Source of the DNA: Beijerinckiaceae bacterium | Lineage (GTDB): Bacteria; Pseudomonadota; Alphaproteobacteria; Rhizobiales; Beijerinckiaceae | Length of the DNA stretch: 16,280 bases | Assembly: GCA_022702195.1 (NCBI GenBank) | Contig: JAKONB010000474.1 | Span: forward strand, 1 to 16,280 | Direction of reading: 5' to 3' | Shown here: positions 1-5,608 of the stretch, one piece after another | Layout of the letters: every line of letters begins with the position of its first letter | Position numbering within the stretch: the stretch's first letter is position 1 | Position numbers and translations under genes: made by a program | The notes under the pieces: generated by a model | What the model saw: only the letters and a program-made list of their open reading frames with translations | What the model was told of the DNA's origin: nothing | Database searches by the model: none

Positions 1-486
1 GAGCCGGTCGTTGTCGCCGTAGCGGATCTCGCTGGTGGCGACCGTGTCGTTCTCGTTGACCACCGGCACGGCGCGCATGTCGAGGAGCTTGAGCACGGTG
101 GCGCGGGCGTTGAGGTAGCGCCGGCGCTCTTCCGTATCCTGCGGCGTCACCAGGATCTGACCCGCCGCGATGCCGTGATGGCCGAGCGCCTCCGACCAAT
201 GGCGGGCCAGGGCGATCTGGCCCACCGCCGCCGCCGCCTGGCTCTCCTCCAGCCGCAGGGTGCCGGGCGGGTATCCCAGCACCGTGCGCCCGAGGGCGAT
301 GGCGCCGGAGGAGACGACCAGCACGTCGGCCCCGCGCGCATGCAGCTCCGCGATGTCCTCGGCGAGGGCCGCGAGCCAGGCATGGCGCAGCCGCCCGCGC
401 GCCCGGTCGACGAGGAGCGCCGAGCCGACCTTGATGACGATGCGGCGGAAATCTTGGAGGTTGGGTGTCGGGTGATCGAGGCTCAT
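1..486 (-). CDS. proB: Glutamate 5-kinase ProB, N-terminal part (cut by window edge)
   Basis: Glutamate 5-kinase phosphorylates L-glutamate with ATP to gamma-glutamyl phosphate, the first step of proline synthesis in the cytoplasm. Translating from the ATG at 486-484 gives 162 codons open to position 1. The translation carries the amino-acid-kinase signatures: VIKVGSALLVD near residue 18 (ATP-binding lysine), VVSSGAIALGR near residue 57, and VPVVNENDTV followed by a GDNDRL motif at the end. These match the ProB family closely. The rest of the kinase domain and any C-terminal PUA domain lie outside the window. The start codon overlaps the stop of the upstream VapC remnant by 4 bases (ATGA), so proB may be read by translational coupling or from a promoter within the remnant. 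The position behind obgE is the usual rhizobial order. Confidence 0.95.
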   Translation of the reverse strand, partial: MSLDHPTPNLQDFRRIVIKVGSALLVDRARGRLRHAWLAALAEDIAELHARGADVLVVSSGAIALGRTVLGYPPGTLRLEESQAAAAVGQIALARHWSEALGHHGIAAGQILVTPQDTEERRRYLNARATVLKLLDMRAVPVVNENDTVATSEIRYGDNDRL

Positions 487-767
487 GACGTGGTCCGCAC
501 GGCAGACGCGAGATCGGTCCGCGTGAAATCGTTGCCCTTGAACAGGAGCGGGATGTTGGCGGCCTTCGCGACGGCGTAGGCGAGGCAATCGCCATCATTC
601 AGGGCCGCCGGATGTCGGCCCTTCCCGACGGTCGCAAACGCCGTCGCGGCGAACCGGTAATGCGCGATGTCGAACGGCACGAACCGGATGTTCGGCTGGC
701 TCTGCCGATAAGCGATCGCCCGCTCTCCATCATCGCGTCGAAAACCGATCGCATCGGGGGATGTAGC
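483..767 (-). pseudogene. C-terminal remnant of a VapC-type PIN-domain toxin
   Basis: The frame is open for 94 codons between a TAA at 770-768 and a TGA at 485-483. The only plausible start in it is a GTG at 680-678, with no clear ribosome binding site. The last part reads GKGRHPAALNDGDCLAY and then LLFKGNDFTRTDL, the C-terminal half of VapC ribonucleases including two of the acidic active-site positions (the Asp of LNDGD and the Asp of GNDF). The N-terminal half, which should begin with a DTSAL-type motif and hold the first Asp and the Glu, is absent. There is no room for it, because obgE ends 22 bases upstream. No VapB antitoxin is visible. I infer a truncated, catalytically dead relic. Its stop overlaps the proB start codon, so the tail may survive as a coupling leader for proB. 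Confidence 0.75.
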
Positions 768-784
768 TTAGAGCGACATCCCCC
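756..784 (-). terminator. Stem-loop just behind obgE
   Basis: A perfect 9-base-pair inverted repeat (GGGGGATGT and ACATCCCCC) encloses an 11-base loop, and begins 5 bases past the obgE stop. In the obgE direction a TTTT tract follows about 12 bases later, not immediately, so termination may be partial. The upstream stop of the VapC remnant lies inside the loop. On the plus strand the left arm and loop resemble the 5' end of a tRNA (see findings). Confidence 0.55.
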
Positions 785-789
785 GCCGC

Positions 790-1824
790 TCAAGGCTGCC
801 ACGCCTCCGCCGGCTGGGCTTCCGCCTCCACCTGCTTGGCCAGGTCCATCTCGCGGGCGATGGCGCGCAGGGCGTCCTGCACCCCGAGACCGGTGGCGGA
901 GGACAGGATCAGCGGTGCCTTCTTCGAGGCCCGCTTCAGGCGCGCCACCTGCTCCTTGAGCGTATCGGGATCGACCACGTCGGATTTGGAGAGGGCGACG
1001 ATCTCCACCTTGTCCTCCAGCCCGTTGCCGTAGGCCTCCAGTTCGCGGCGGACCAGCTTGTAGGTCTTGCCCGCATGCTCGCTCGTGGCCTCCACGAGGT
1101 GGAGCAGCACCCGGCAGCGCTCCACATGCGCCAGGAACTTGTCGCCGAGGCCGACGCCGTCATGGGCGCCCTCGATGAGGCCCGGAATGTCGGCGAGCAC
1201 GAATTCGCGCTCGTCGGACCGGACCACGCCGAGGCCCGGATGCAAGGTGGTGAAGGGATAGTCCGCGATCTTCGGGCGCGCCGCCGTCACCGTGGCGAGG
1301 AAGGTCGACTTGCCGGCATTGGGCAGGCCGACGAGGCCCGCATCGGCGATGAGCTTCAGGCGCAGCCAGATCCACTGCTCGTGGCCTTCGAGACCCGGAT
1401 TGGCGTGTTTCGGGGCGCGATTGGTGGAGGTGGTGAAATAGGCGTTGCCGAAGCCACCATTGCCGCCCTTGGCCAGCCGCACCCGCTGGCCGACATGGGT
1501 CATGTCGGCGATCAGGGTCTCGCCATCCTCGGCGACGATCTCGGTGCCGGCCGGCACCTTCAGCACCACGTCGGCGCCGTTGGCCCCGTGGCGGTTCGAG
1601 CCCATGCCGTGCTCGCCCTTCCGGGCCTTGAAATGCTGCTGGTAGCGATAGTCGATCAGCGTGTTGAGGCCGTCGACGCATTCCACCCAGACGTCACCGC
1701 CCCGGCCGCCATCGCCGCCATTGGGACCGCCGAATTCGATGAACTTTTCACGCCGGAACGCGACGCACCCGGCGCCACCGTCGCCGGACCGGACATAGAC
1801 CTTGGCTTCGTCGAGGAATTTCAC
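790..1824 (-). CDS. obgE: GTPase ObgE/CgtA, 50S ribosome-associated
   Basis: Obg is an essential GTPase that binds the 50S subunit and links ribosome maturation with the stringent response and cell-cycle control. The protein is 344 residues, normal for alphaproteobacteria. The glycine-rich Obg fold fills residues 1-158, opening MKFLDEAKVYVRSGDGGAG with repeated GGDGG and GGNGG turns. The G domain follows: G1 GLPNAGKS at 166-173, switch I FTTLHP at 191-196, G3 DIPG at 212-215, G4 as SKSD at 279-282 in place of the textbook NKxD, and G5 SSA at 308-310. The tail is short and acidic. Translation starts at a GTG (1824-1822), fixed by the conserved KFLDEAKV start, with a GAGAAG purine stretch upstream. 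It sits downstream of rplU-rpmA and upstream of proB, the usual order, but a terminator and an extra gene separate it from rpmA here. Confidence 0.97.
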   Translation of the reverse strand: MKFLDEAKVYVRSGDGGAGCVAFRREKFIEFGGPNGGDGGRGGDVWVECVDGLNTLIDYRYQQHFKARKGEHGMGSNRHGANGADVVLKVPAGTEIVAEDGETLIADMTHVGQRVRLAKGGNGGFGNAYFTTSTNRAPKHANPGLEGHEQWIWLRLKLIADAGLVGLPNAGKSTFLATVTAARPKIADYPFTTLHPGLGVVRSDEREFVLADIPGLIEGAHDGVGLGDKFLAHVERCRVLLHLVEATSEHAGKTYKLVRRELEAYGNGLEDKVEIVALSKSDVVDPDTLKEQVARLKRASKKAPLILSSATGLGVQDALRAIAREMDLAKQVEAEAQPAEAWQP

Positions 1825-1939
1825 AGGACTTCTCGTCTCAAGGGTTCAAGCCAGACACCGAGTGAGAATCGCGTCGTCTCACCTTGCGCCCGGATCGAGG
1901 CCGCGGGGAAGCCCCACAGGTCTCGACAGGGTTTCGAGA

Positions 1940-2404
1940 TCACCCGAAACTCTGGCGGCACGTCCCGTCGAGGTTCAGGTAGTGCACGCTGCGCAGGCCG
2001 GCCTCGAACCAGGTCGTGCCCCGCCGCGCCGCGTCGTAAGCGTAGAGGTTGATCCGGATCGCGCCGTCCGGCGCGGTCAGGACCGCCGGGCTCTCCGAGC
2101 CGGCGAAGCCCCAGACCGGGGCCTCCGCGCCGAAGGCCGTGCGGGTGCCATCCGCCTCGATCTGGTCCACCTGTTCGAAGACCGGCGCGGACGCCTCCGG
2201 CCTCATCGTGAAGGTGAAGCCGACCTTCGGGGTCCGGCCGACGAAGTTGTAGAACTCGCAATAGAGCGTCGGGAACGCCGCCGCCGGTTGCGGGCGGACC
2301 GCCGGGGCACCAGCCCCGCCGCTCCCGGATGGGACCCGCCAAACGAACCAGGCGGCGCCGGCAACGGCGACCGGCAGGGCGACCAAGGCGAGACGGCGCA
2401 TCAT
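1940..2404 (-). CDS. Putative membrane-anchored or secreted protein of unknown function
   Basis: The 154-residue protein starts at the first of two consecutive ATGs, 2404-2402, behind a good GGGGAAG ribosome binding site. Residues 1-23 (MMRRLALVALPVAVAGAAWF) form one hydrophobic segment after two arginines, a signal anchor or signal peptide. A low-complexity Pro/Ala/Gly linker at about 24-43 follows. The rest, starting TLYCEFYNFVG, looks like a beta-rich periplasmic domain with two cysteines (49 and 149) that could form a disulfide. I do not recognise the family. It lies between the rpmA terminator and obgE, 115 bases before obgE, in the same direction. A GNAT acetyltransferase often occupies this place in related bacteria, so this is probably a lineage-specific insertion. 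Longer overlapping frames here run into rpmA and lack a plausible start. Confidence 0.75.
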   Translation of the reverse strand: MMRRLALVALPVAVAGAAWFVWRVPSGSGGAGAPAVRPQPAAAFPTLYCEFYNFVGRTPKVGFTFTMRPEASAPVFEQVDQIEADGTRTAFGAEAPVWGFAGSESPAVLTAPDGAIRINLYAYDAARRGTTWFEAGLRSVHYLNLDGTCRQSFG

Positions 2405-2447
2405 CGCTTCCCCAAAAGCCCGCCGGAACGGACCCCCAACGAAGAAA

Positions 2448-2471
2448 GGGAGGATGGTTGTCCATCCTCCC
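2448..2471 (-). terminator. Intrinsic terminator of rplU-rpmA
   Basis: A perfect 10-base-pair stem (GGGAGGATGG / CCATCCTCCC) with a 4-base loop is followed on the minus strand by TTTCTTC. It stands about 58 bases past the rpmA stop and 44 bases before the next start codon. This is the clearest intrinsic terminator in the window and separates the ribosomal pair from the downstream genes. Confidence 0.85.
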
Positions 2472-2528
2472 CGACGGTCAGTCCGATGCCGAGTCCCGTC
2501 TCCGGGTCCGGTCGTTCGGGAGGCGCGC

Positions 2529-2795
2529 TTACTCGGCGGCTTCCTGGGTCGGCACCACGGTGACGAAGGCGCGACCGCGCTTGGTCTCGAACAGCACGCG
2601 GCCGGCCGCCTTGGCGAACAGGGTGTGGTCGGTGCCGATGCCGACATTGGTGCCGGGATGCCACTTCGTGCCGCGCTGGCGCACGATGATGTTGCCCGGG
2701 ATCACGGCTTCCGAGCCGAACTTCTTCACGCCGAGGCGCTGGCCGGCCGAATCGCGGCCGTTGCGGGACGAACCGCCTGCTTTTTTATGGGCCAT
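2529..2795 (-). CDS. rpmA: 50S ribosomal protein L27
   Basis: L27 is a component of the large ribosomal subunit whose N-terminal tail reaches towards the peptidyl transferase centre. The 88-residue sequence begins MAHKKAGGSSRNGRDS, continues with GQRLGVKKFG and GNIIVRQRGTKWHPG, and ends with an acidic tail. This matches bacterial L27 over its whole length. There is no N-terminal cleavable extension of the Firmicutes type. Translation starts at the ATG 2795-2793, with a GGAG about 10 bases upstream. It follows rplU by 37 bases in the same transcript, the near-universal L21-L27 pairing, and is closed by the hairpin at 2448-2471. Confidence 0.98.
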   Translation of the reverse strand: MAHKKAGGSSRNGRDSAGQRLGVKKFGSEAVIPGNIIVRQRGTKWHPGTNVGIGTDHTLFAKAAGRVLFETKRGRAFVTVVPTQEAAE

Positions 2796-2832
2796 GGGGA
2801 GTTACTCCGAATTCTGTGAGGTCGGGCCGGGA

Positions 2833-3147
2833 TCAGGCGCTGATGGCGGTGATGCGCACAACGGTGTGGTGCTGGCGATGACCGCGCTTGCGGCGCGAGT
2901 TCTGGCGGCGGCGCTTCTTGAAGGCGATGACCTTCGCGTCGCGGCCGTGGCTGACGATCTCGCCGGTGACGCTGATGCCCGACAGGAGCGGGGCGCCGAC
3001 CTGGGTGGCGCCTTCGCCGTTCGTGAACAGCAGGACGTCGCCGAAGGTCACGGCCGAACCGGCCTCGCCTTCGAGGCTGGCGATGGTGATGGTGTCGTTG
3101 GCGGCAACGCGATACTGCTTGCCGCCCGTCTTGATGACTGCGAACAT
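2833..3147 (-). CDS. rplU: 50S ribosomal protein L21
   Basis: L21 binds 23S rRNA in the large subunit. The 104-residue protein begins MFAVIKTGGKQYRV, the conserved L21 start, and ends in the basic rRNA-binding stretch FKKRRRQNSRRKRGHRQ followed by HTVVRI. This is full length for the family. The frame is open 12 codons further upstream, but the MFAVIKTGG motif and a purine-rich GAGAGAA just before the ATG at 3147-3145 fix the start. It is the first gene of a two-gene operon with rpmA. The leader between the promoter at 3301-3329 and this start is about 145 bases and contains a compact hairpin, which could host autoregulation, though nothing proves that. Confidence 0.98.
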   Translation of the reverse strand: MFAVIKTGGKQYRVAANDTITIASLEGEAGSAVTFGDVLLFTNGEGATQVGAPLLSGISVTGEIVSHGRDAKVIAFKKRRRQNSRRKRGHRQHHTVVRITAISA

Positions 3148-3167
3148 CGTTCTCTCTTCGTGTTCTC

Positions 3168-3182
3168 TGCCGGCCTCCGGCA
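3168..3182 (-). promoter_or_regulatory. Hairpin in the rplU leader
   Basis: A perfect 6-base-pair stem (TGCCGG / CCGGCA) with a 3-base loop lies about 20 bases before the rplU start codon, in a leader about 145 bases long. Leaders of L21 operons in other phyla are known sites of autoregulation. Whether this hairpin has such a role is a guess. Confidence 0.3.
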
Positions 3183-3300
3183 CGCCTCGCGGCGAAGCCT
3201 GGACCGTCTTCTTGTTCAGGTCATCCGCACCATCGGAGTTTCCGCCGGGAGCGAACGCGAAACGCGCGAGCTTCGTCGAGGAAGTCGCGCGAGAGGCGGT

Positions 3301-3329
3301 GCATAATCGGATTGTCGTCGGGTTGTCAA
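3301..3329 (-). promoter_or_regulatory. Sigma70-type promoter of rplU-rpmA
   Basis: On the minus strand a consensus TTGACA (3329-3324) is followed after exactly 17 bases by TTATGC (3306-3301), a fair -10 element. Transcription would start near 3294, about 147 bases before rplU. The -35 box is only about 26 bases beyond the stop of the upstream HerA-like gene. Confidence 0.7.
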
Positions 3330-3354
3330 TGTTTTCGGCCAGCGCGGCCGGCCC

Positions 3355-4872
3355 CTACCGCTTCGTCAAACCACCCAGCACGTTGCGCAGAATCGCATTG
3401 CCGACTTCGGTACCGACCTTGCGCGCCATGGAGCGGGCGGCGTTGCCGATCACCTGCTCGGCGAGACCGGGCGGTGGACGGCGCCCGCCCTTGGCGGCCG
3501 GCTTGGAGCCCAGGACGCCGCCGAGCCAGCCTCCCAGCATTCCGGTGAGGCCGCCCTCCGAGGCCTGTTCGTCCGGGGCGGCGTCGAGGTTCTTGCGCCT
3601 TGCGAGGATCTCGTAGGCACTCTCATTGTCCACCGCCTCGGCGTACTTGCCGCGCAGCGGGCTCTTGGCGATCAGTTCGGCGCGCTCGGCCGGGGTGATC
3701 GGGCCGACGCGGCCCTGGGGCGGGGCGATGAGCGCTCGCTCCACGATCGACGGGGTGCCCTTGGCTTCGAGGAAGCTCACCAGCGCTTCGCCGACCCCGA
3801 GTTCGGTGATCGCCGCGGCTACGTCGAAGCCCGGATTCTGCCGGAACGTCTCGGCGGCGGCCCGCACCGCGCGCTGGTCGCGGGGGGTGAAGGAACGCAA
3901 CGCATGTTGCACCCTGTTGCCAAGTTGACCGAGCACCGATTCCGGCACGTCGAGGGGATTCTGCGTCACGAAATAGACGCCGACCCCCTTGGAGCGGATC
4001 AGCCGCACCACCTGCTCCACCGCGTCGAGGAGCGCCTTGGGTGCGTCGTCGAACAGCAGATGCGCCTCGTCGAAGAAGAAGACCAGCTTCGGCTTGTCGA
4101 GATCGCCGACCTCCGGCAGCTGTTCGAAGAGCTCGGAGAGCATCCACAGCAGGAAAGCGGCGTAGAGGCGCGGCCGTTGCATCAGCTTATCGGCGGCCAG
4201 GATGTTGACGATCCCGCGCCCGTCGCGGTCCGTCCGCATGAAGTCCTTCAGATCGAGGGCCGGCTCGCCGAAGAACGTGTCGGCGCCCTGGTTCTCCAAG
4301 GTGAGAAGCTGGCGCTGGATCGCCCCGACCGAGGCGGCCGAGACGTTGCCGTACTGGCCCGACACCGCCTTCAGATTTTCCGTGAGGTAAAGCAGCAGCG
4401 CCCGCAGATCCTTCAGGTCGAGGATGGGCCACTGGTTCTCGTCGGCCACCCGGAAAGCGATGTTGAGCACGCCCTCTTGGGTGTCGTTCAGTTCGAGCAG
4501 GCGCGCCAGCAGGAGCGGCCCCATCTCGATCACGGTGGCCCGGATCGGGTGGCCCTGCTCGCCGAACAGATCCCAGAAGACCGTGGGGAAGCGGTCCGGC
4601 TCGTAAGGGACGCCGAGTTCCTCGGCGCGCTTGACGAAGACCGGTTTCGATTCGCCCGCCGCGGCCAATCCCGAGAGGTCGCCCTTGATGTCGGCGGCGA
4701 AGACCGGAACCCCGGCGTTGGAGAAGCCCTCGGCCATCACCTGCAGGGTCACCGTCTTGCCGGTGCCGGTCGCGCCGGCCACCAAGCCGTGACGATTGGC
4801 GAGGCGTAGCATCAACGACTCGGGCTTCTTGCCGCTCTTGCCGATCAGGATCGCGCCATCGTCCCGCATCAT
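3355..4872 (-). CDS. HerA-like P-loop ATPase (DUF853 family, YjgR-type)
   Basis: A 505-residue protein of the DUF853/HerA-C helicase-like family, like E. coli YjgR (about 500 residues). The biochemical role of the family is poorly known. HerA relatives are hexameric DNA-translocating ATPases. Walker A is GATGTGKT at residues 33-40. Next come DIKGDLSGLA at 61-70, Walker B LVFFFDEA at 263-270 and a sensor-like FVTQNP at 301-306. A C-terminal part from about 430 is rich in glycine and basic residues (GGWLGGVLGSKPAAKGGRR) and ends RNVLGGLTKR. No nuclease such as NurA, SIR2 or DUF4297 is next to it, so nothing suggests a HerA defence pair. The start is the first of two adjacent ATGs; the ribosome binding site is weak (GGGGC). 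It is divergent from the gene at 5025 and ends just before the rplU promoter. Confidence 0.9.
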   Translation of the reverse strand: MMRDDGAILIGKSGKKPESLMLRLANRHGLVAGATGTGKTVTLQVMAEGFSNAGVPVFAADIKGDLSGLAAAGESKPVFVKRAEELGVPYEPDRFPTVFWDLFGEQGHPIRATVIEMGPLLLARLLELNDTQEGVLNIAFRVADENQWPILDLKDLRALLLYLTENLKAVSGQYGNVSAASVGAIQRQLLTLENQGADTFFGEPALDLKDFMRTDRDGRGIVNILAADKLMQRPRLYAAFLLWMLSELFEQLPEVGDLDKPKLVFFFDEAHLLFDDAPKALLDAVEQVVRLIRSKGVGVYFVTQNPLDVPESVLGQLGNRVQHALRSFTPRDQRAVRAAAETFRQNPGFDVAAAITELGVGEALVSFLEAKGTPSIVERALIAPPQGRVGPITPAERAELIAKSPLRGKYAEAVDNESAYEILARRKNLDAAPDEQASEGGLTGMLGGWLGGVLGSKPAAKGGRRPPPGLAEQVIGNAARSMARKVGTEVGNAILRNVLGGLTKR

Positions 4873-5024
4873 CGTCAGCCCCAGCGTCCCGTCGAGGCGG
4901 ATCGCATCGACGGCTCCGGTTATGCCGCTCAGGAGCGGGATTTTCCAGGGTCCCGCCCCCTGCTCTTGATTTCGACGCCGACAGACCGGAAGGACAGGCC
5001 TCCACTTCCTTGGAGCGTTTCGAG

Positions 5025-5411
5025 ATGGACGAGTTGATTGCCCGCGTCACTTCCGTGACCGGACTGGACGCCCCGACCGCGCAGACCGCCATCGGCCATA
5101 TCCTGGCGTTCCTGCAGAAGGAGGGTCCGGCCACCGAGGTGAGCCAGTTGCTCGCCGCCCTGCCGGGCTCGGAGACGACCATCGCGGAAGCCAATGCCGG
5201 CGAAGGCGGCGGCGGCCTGATGGGCATGCTCGGCGGTATGATGGGCGGCGGCGTCATGGCCCTGGGTCAGAAGCTGATGGCCGCCGGCGTGCCGATGGGC
5301 CAGATGCAGCCGCTGGGCCGCGAATTGTTCGCCTATGGCCGCGAGAAGGCCGGCGAGGACGTGATGGGTCCGATCGTTGGGTCGATCCCCGGTCTCAATC
5401 AGTTCGTCTAA
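5025..5411 (+). CDS. Small Gly/Met-rich protein, DUF2267/DUF2780-like
   Basis: A 128-residue protein starting at the ATG 5025, preceded by TGGAG at 5011-5015. An in-frame TTG at 5010 overlaps that ribosome binding site and is rejected. Residues 1-50 look helical, with conserved-looking text (MDELIARVTSVTGLDAPTAQ, then a hydrophobic ILAFLQKEGP stretch), resembling the helical repeat of DUF2267/DUF2780 proteins. Residues about 59-95 are a glycine- and methionine-rich segment (GGGGLMGMLGGMMGGG). The C-terminus, ending GPIVGSIPGLNQFV, is amphipathic. There is no signal peptide. The function is unknown. It is divergent from the HerA-like gene, with about 150 bases between them, and is followed by a strong hairpin, so it is probably a single-gene unit. 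Confidence 0.8.
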   Translation: MDELIARVTSVTGLDAPTAQTAIGHILAFLQKEGPATEVSQLLAALPGSETTIAEANAGEGGGGLMGMLGGMMGGGVMALGQKLMAAGVPMGQMQPLGRELFAYGREKAGEDVMGPIVGSIPGLNQFV

Positions 5412-5423
5412 CCCTCCGATGTT

Positions 5424-5456
5424 CTTCGGCGGCTATCCATCGGGGAGCCGCCGAAG
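5424..5456 (+). terminator. Hairpin behind the DUF2267-like gene
   Basis: An 11-base-pair perfect stem (CTTCGGCGGCT / AGCCGCCGAAG) with an 11-base loop begins 13 bases after the stop codon. No T tract follows, so it may act as an mRNA-stabilising or factor-assisted end rather than a textbook intrinsic terminator. Confidence 0.6.
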
Positions 5457-5482
5457 CCACCGTGATCCGTAAGATCAACCCA

Positions 5483-5513
5483 CTGTCATGGAACATGAAT
5501 TCCTGTCATAAAA
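5483..5513 (+). promoter_or_regulatory. Two PhoB-type CTGTCAT half-sites upstream of olsB
   Basis: Two exact CTGTCAT heptamers lie in direct orientation at 5483-5489 and 5503-5509. The second continues as CTGTCATAAAA, a perfect match to the first 11 bases of the classical Pho-box consensus (CTGTCATAWAW). Their spacing is 20 bases, not the canonical 11 or 22, so the box is imperfect. They lie about 100 bases before the acyltransferase start. Ornithine-lipid synthesis is known to rise under phosphate limitation in rhizobia, which makes PhoB control plausible here. Confidence 0.5.
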
Positions 5514-5608
5514 GCGTACGCGCTTCGTGATGTTGTGACCTCCCGAAGGCGTGAGGCCGAGGGCTCCAGCGGGAGCCCGCCTCGCGGCCTCGACAGGCGG
5601 ATTCGACG

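Noticed and set aside
756..784. A functional tRNA gene starting GGGGATGTAGCT
   Set aside because: The anticodon arm, T arm and normal D-loop are missing; only the ends match a tRNA pattern.
1825..1939. Small inverted repeats before obgE (for example GGGG-CTT-CCCC and TGAGA/TCTCA)
   Set aside because: The stems are short and not followed by T runs or a clear promoter, so I cannot give them a role.
1075..2052. A 325-codon plus-strand frame opposite obgE
   Set aside because: Antisense shadow: obgE motifs on the minus strand are unambiguous, and the plus-strand product has biased composition and no family likeness.
1821..2465. A 214-codon minus-strand frame alternative to the anchored protein at 1940-2404
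   Set aside because: It shares the region in another frame, is low-complexity Arg/Gly/Pro, runs through the terminator hairpin and lacks a ribosome binding site.
2329..3306. A 325-codon plus-strand frame across rpmA and rplU
   Set aside because: It lies opposite two certain ribosomal protein genes.
3355..4872. A HerA-NurA or HerA-SIR2 defence or repair system
   Set aside because: The neighbours are ribosomal protein genes and a small unrelated protein; no nuclease or NADase partner is present, and the sequence fits the YjgR-type DUF853 family.
4187..5257. A 356-codon minus-strand frame overlapping the HerA-like gene and the gene at 5025
   Set aside because: It is an offset frame of the HerA-like gene with a Pro/Arg-rich product, and it runs through the divergent promoter region.
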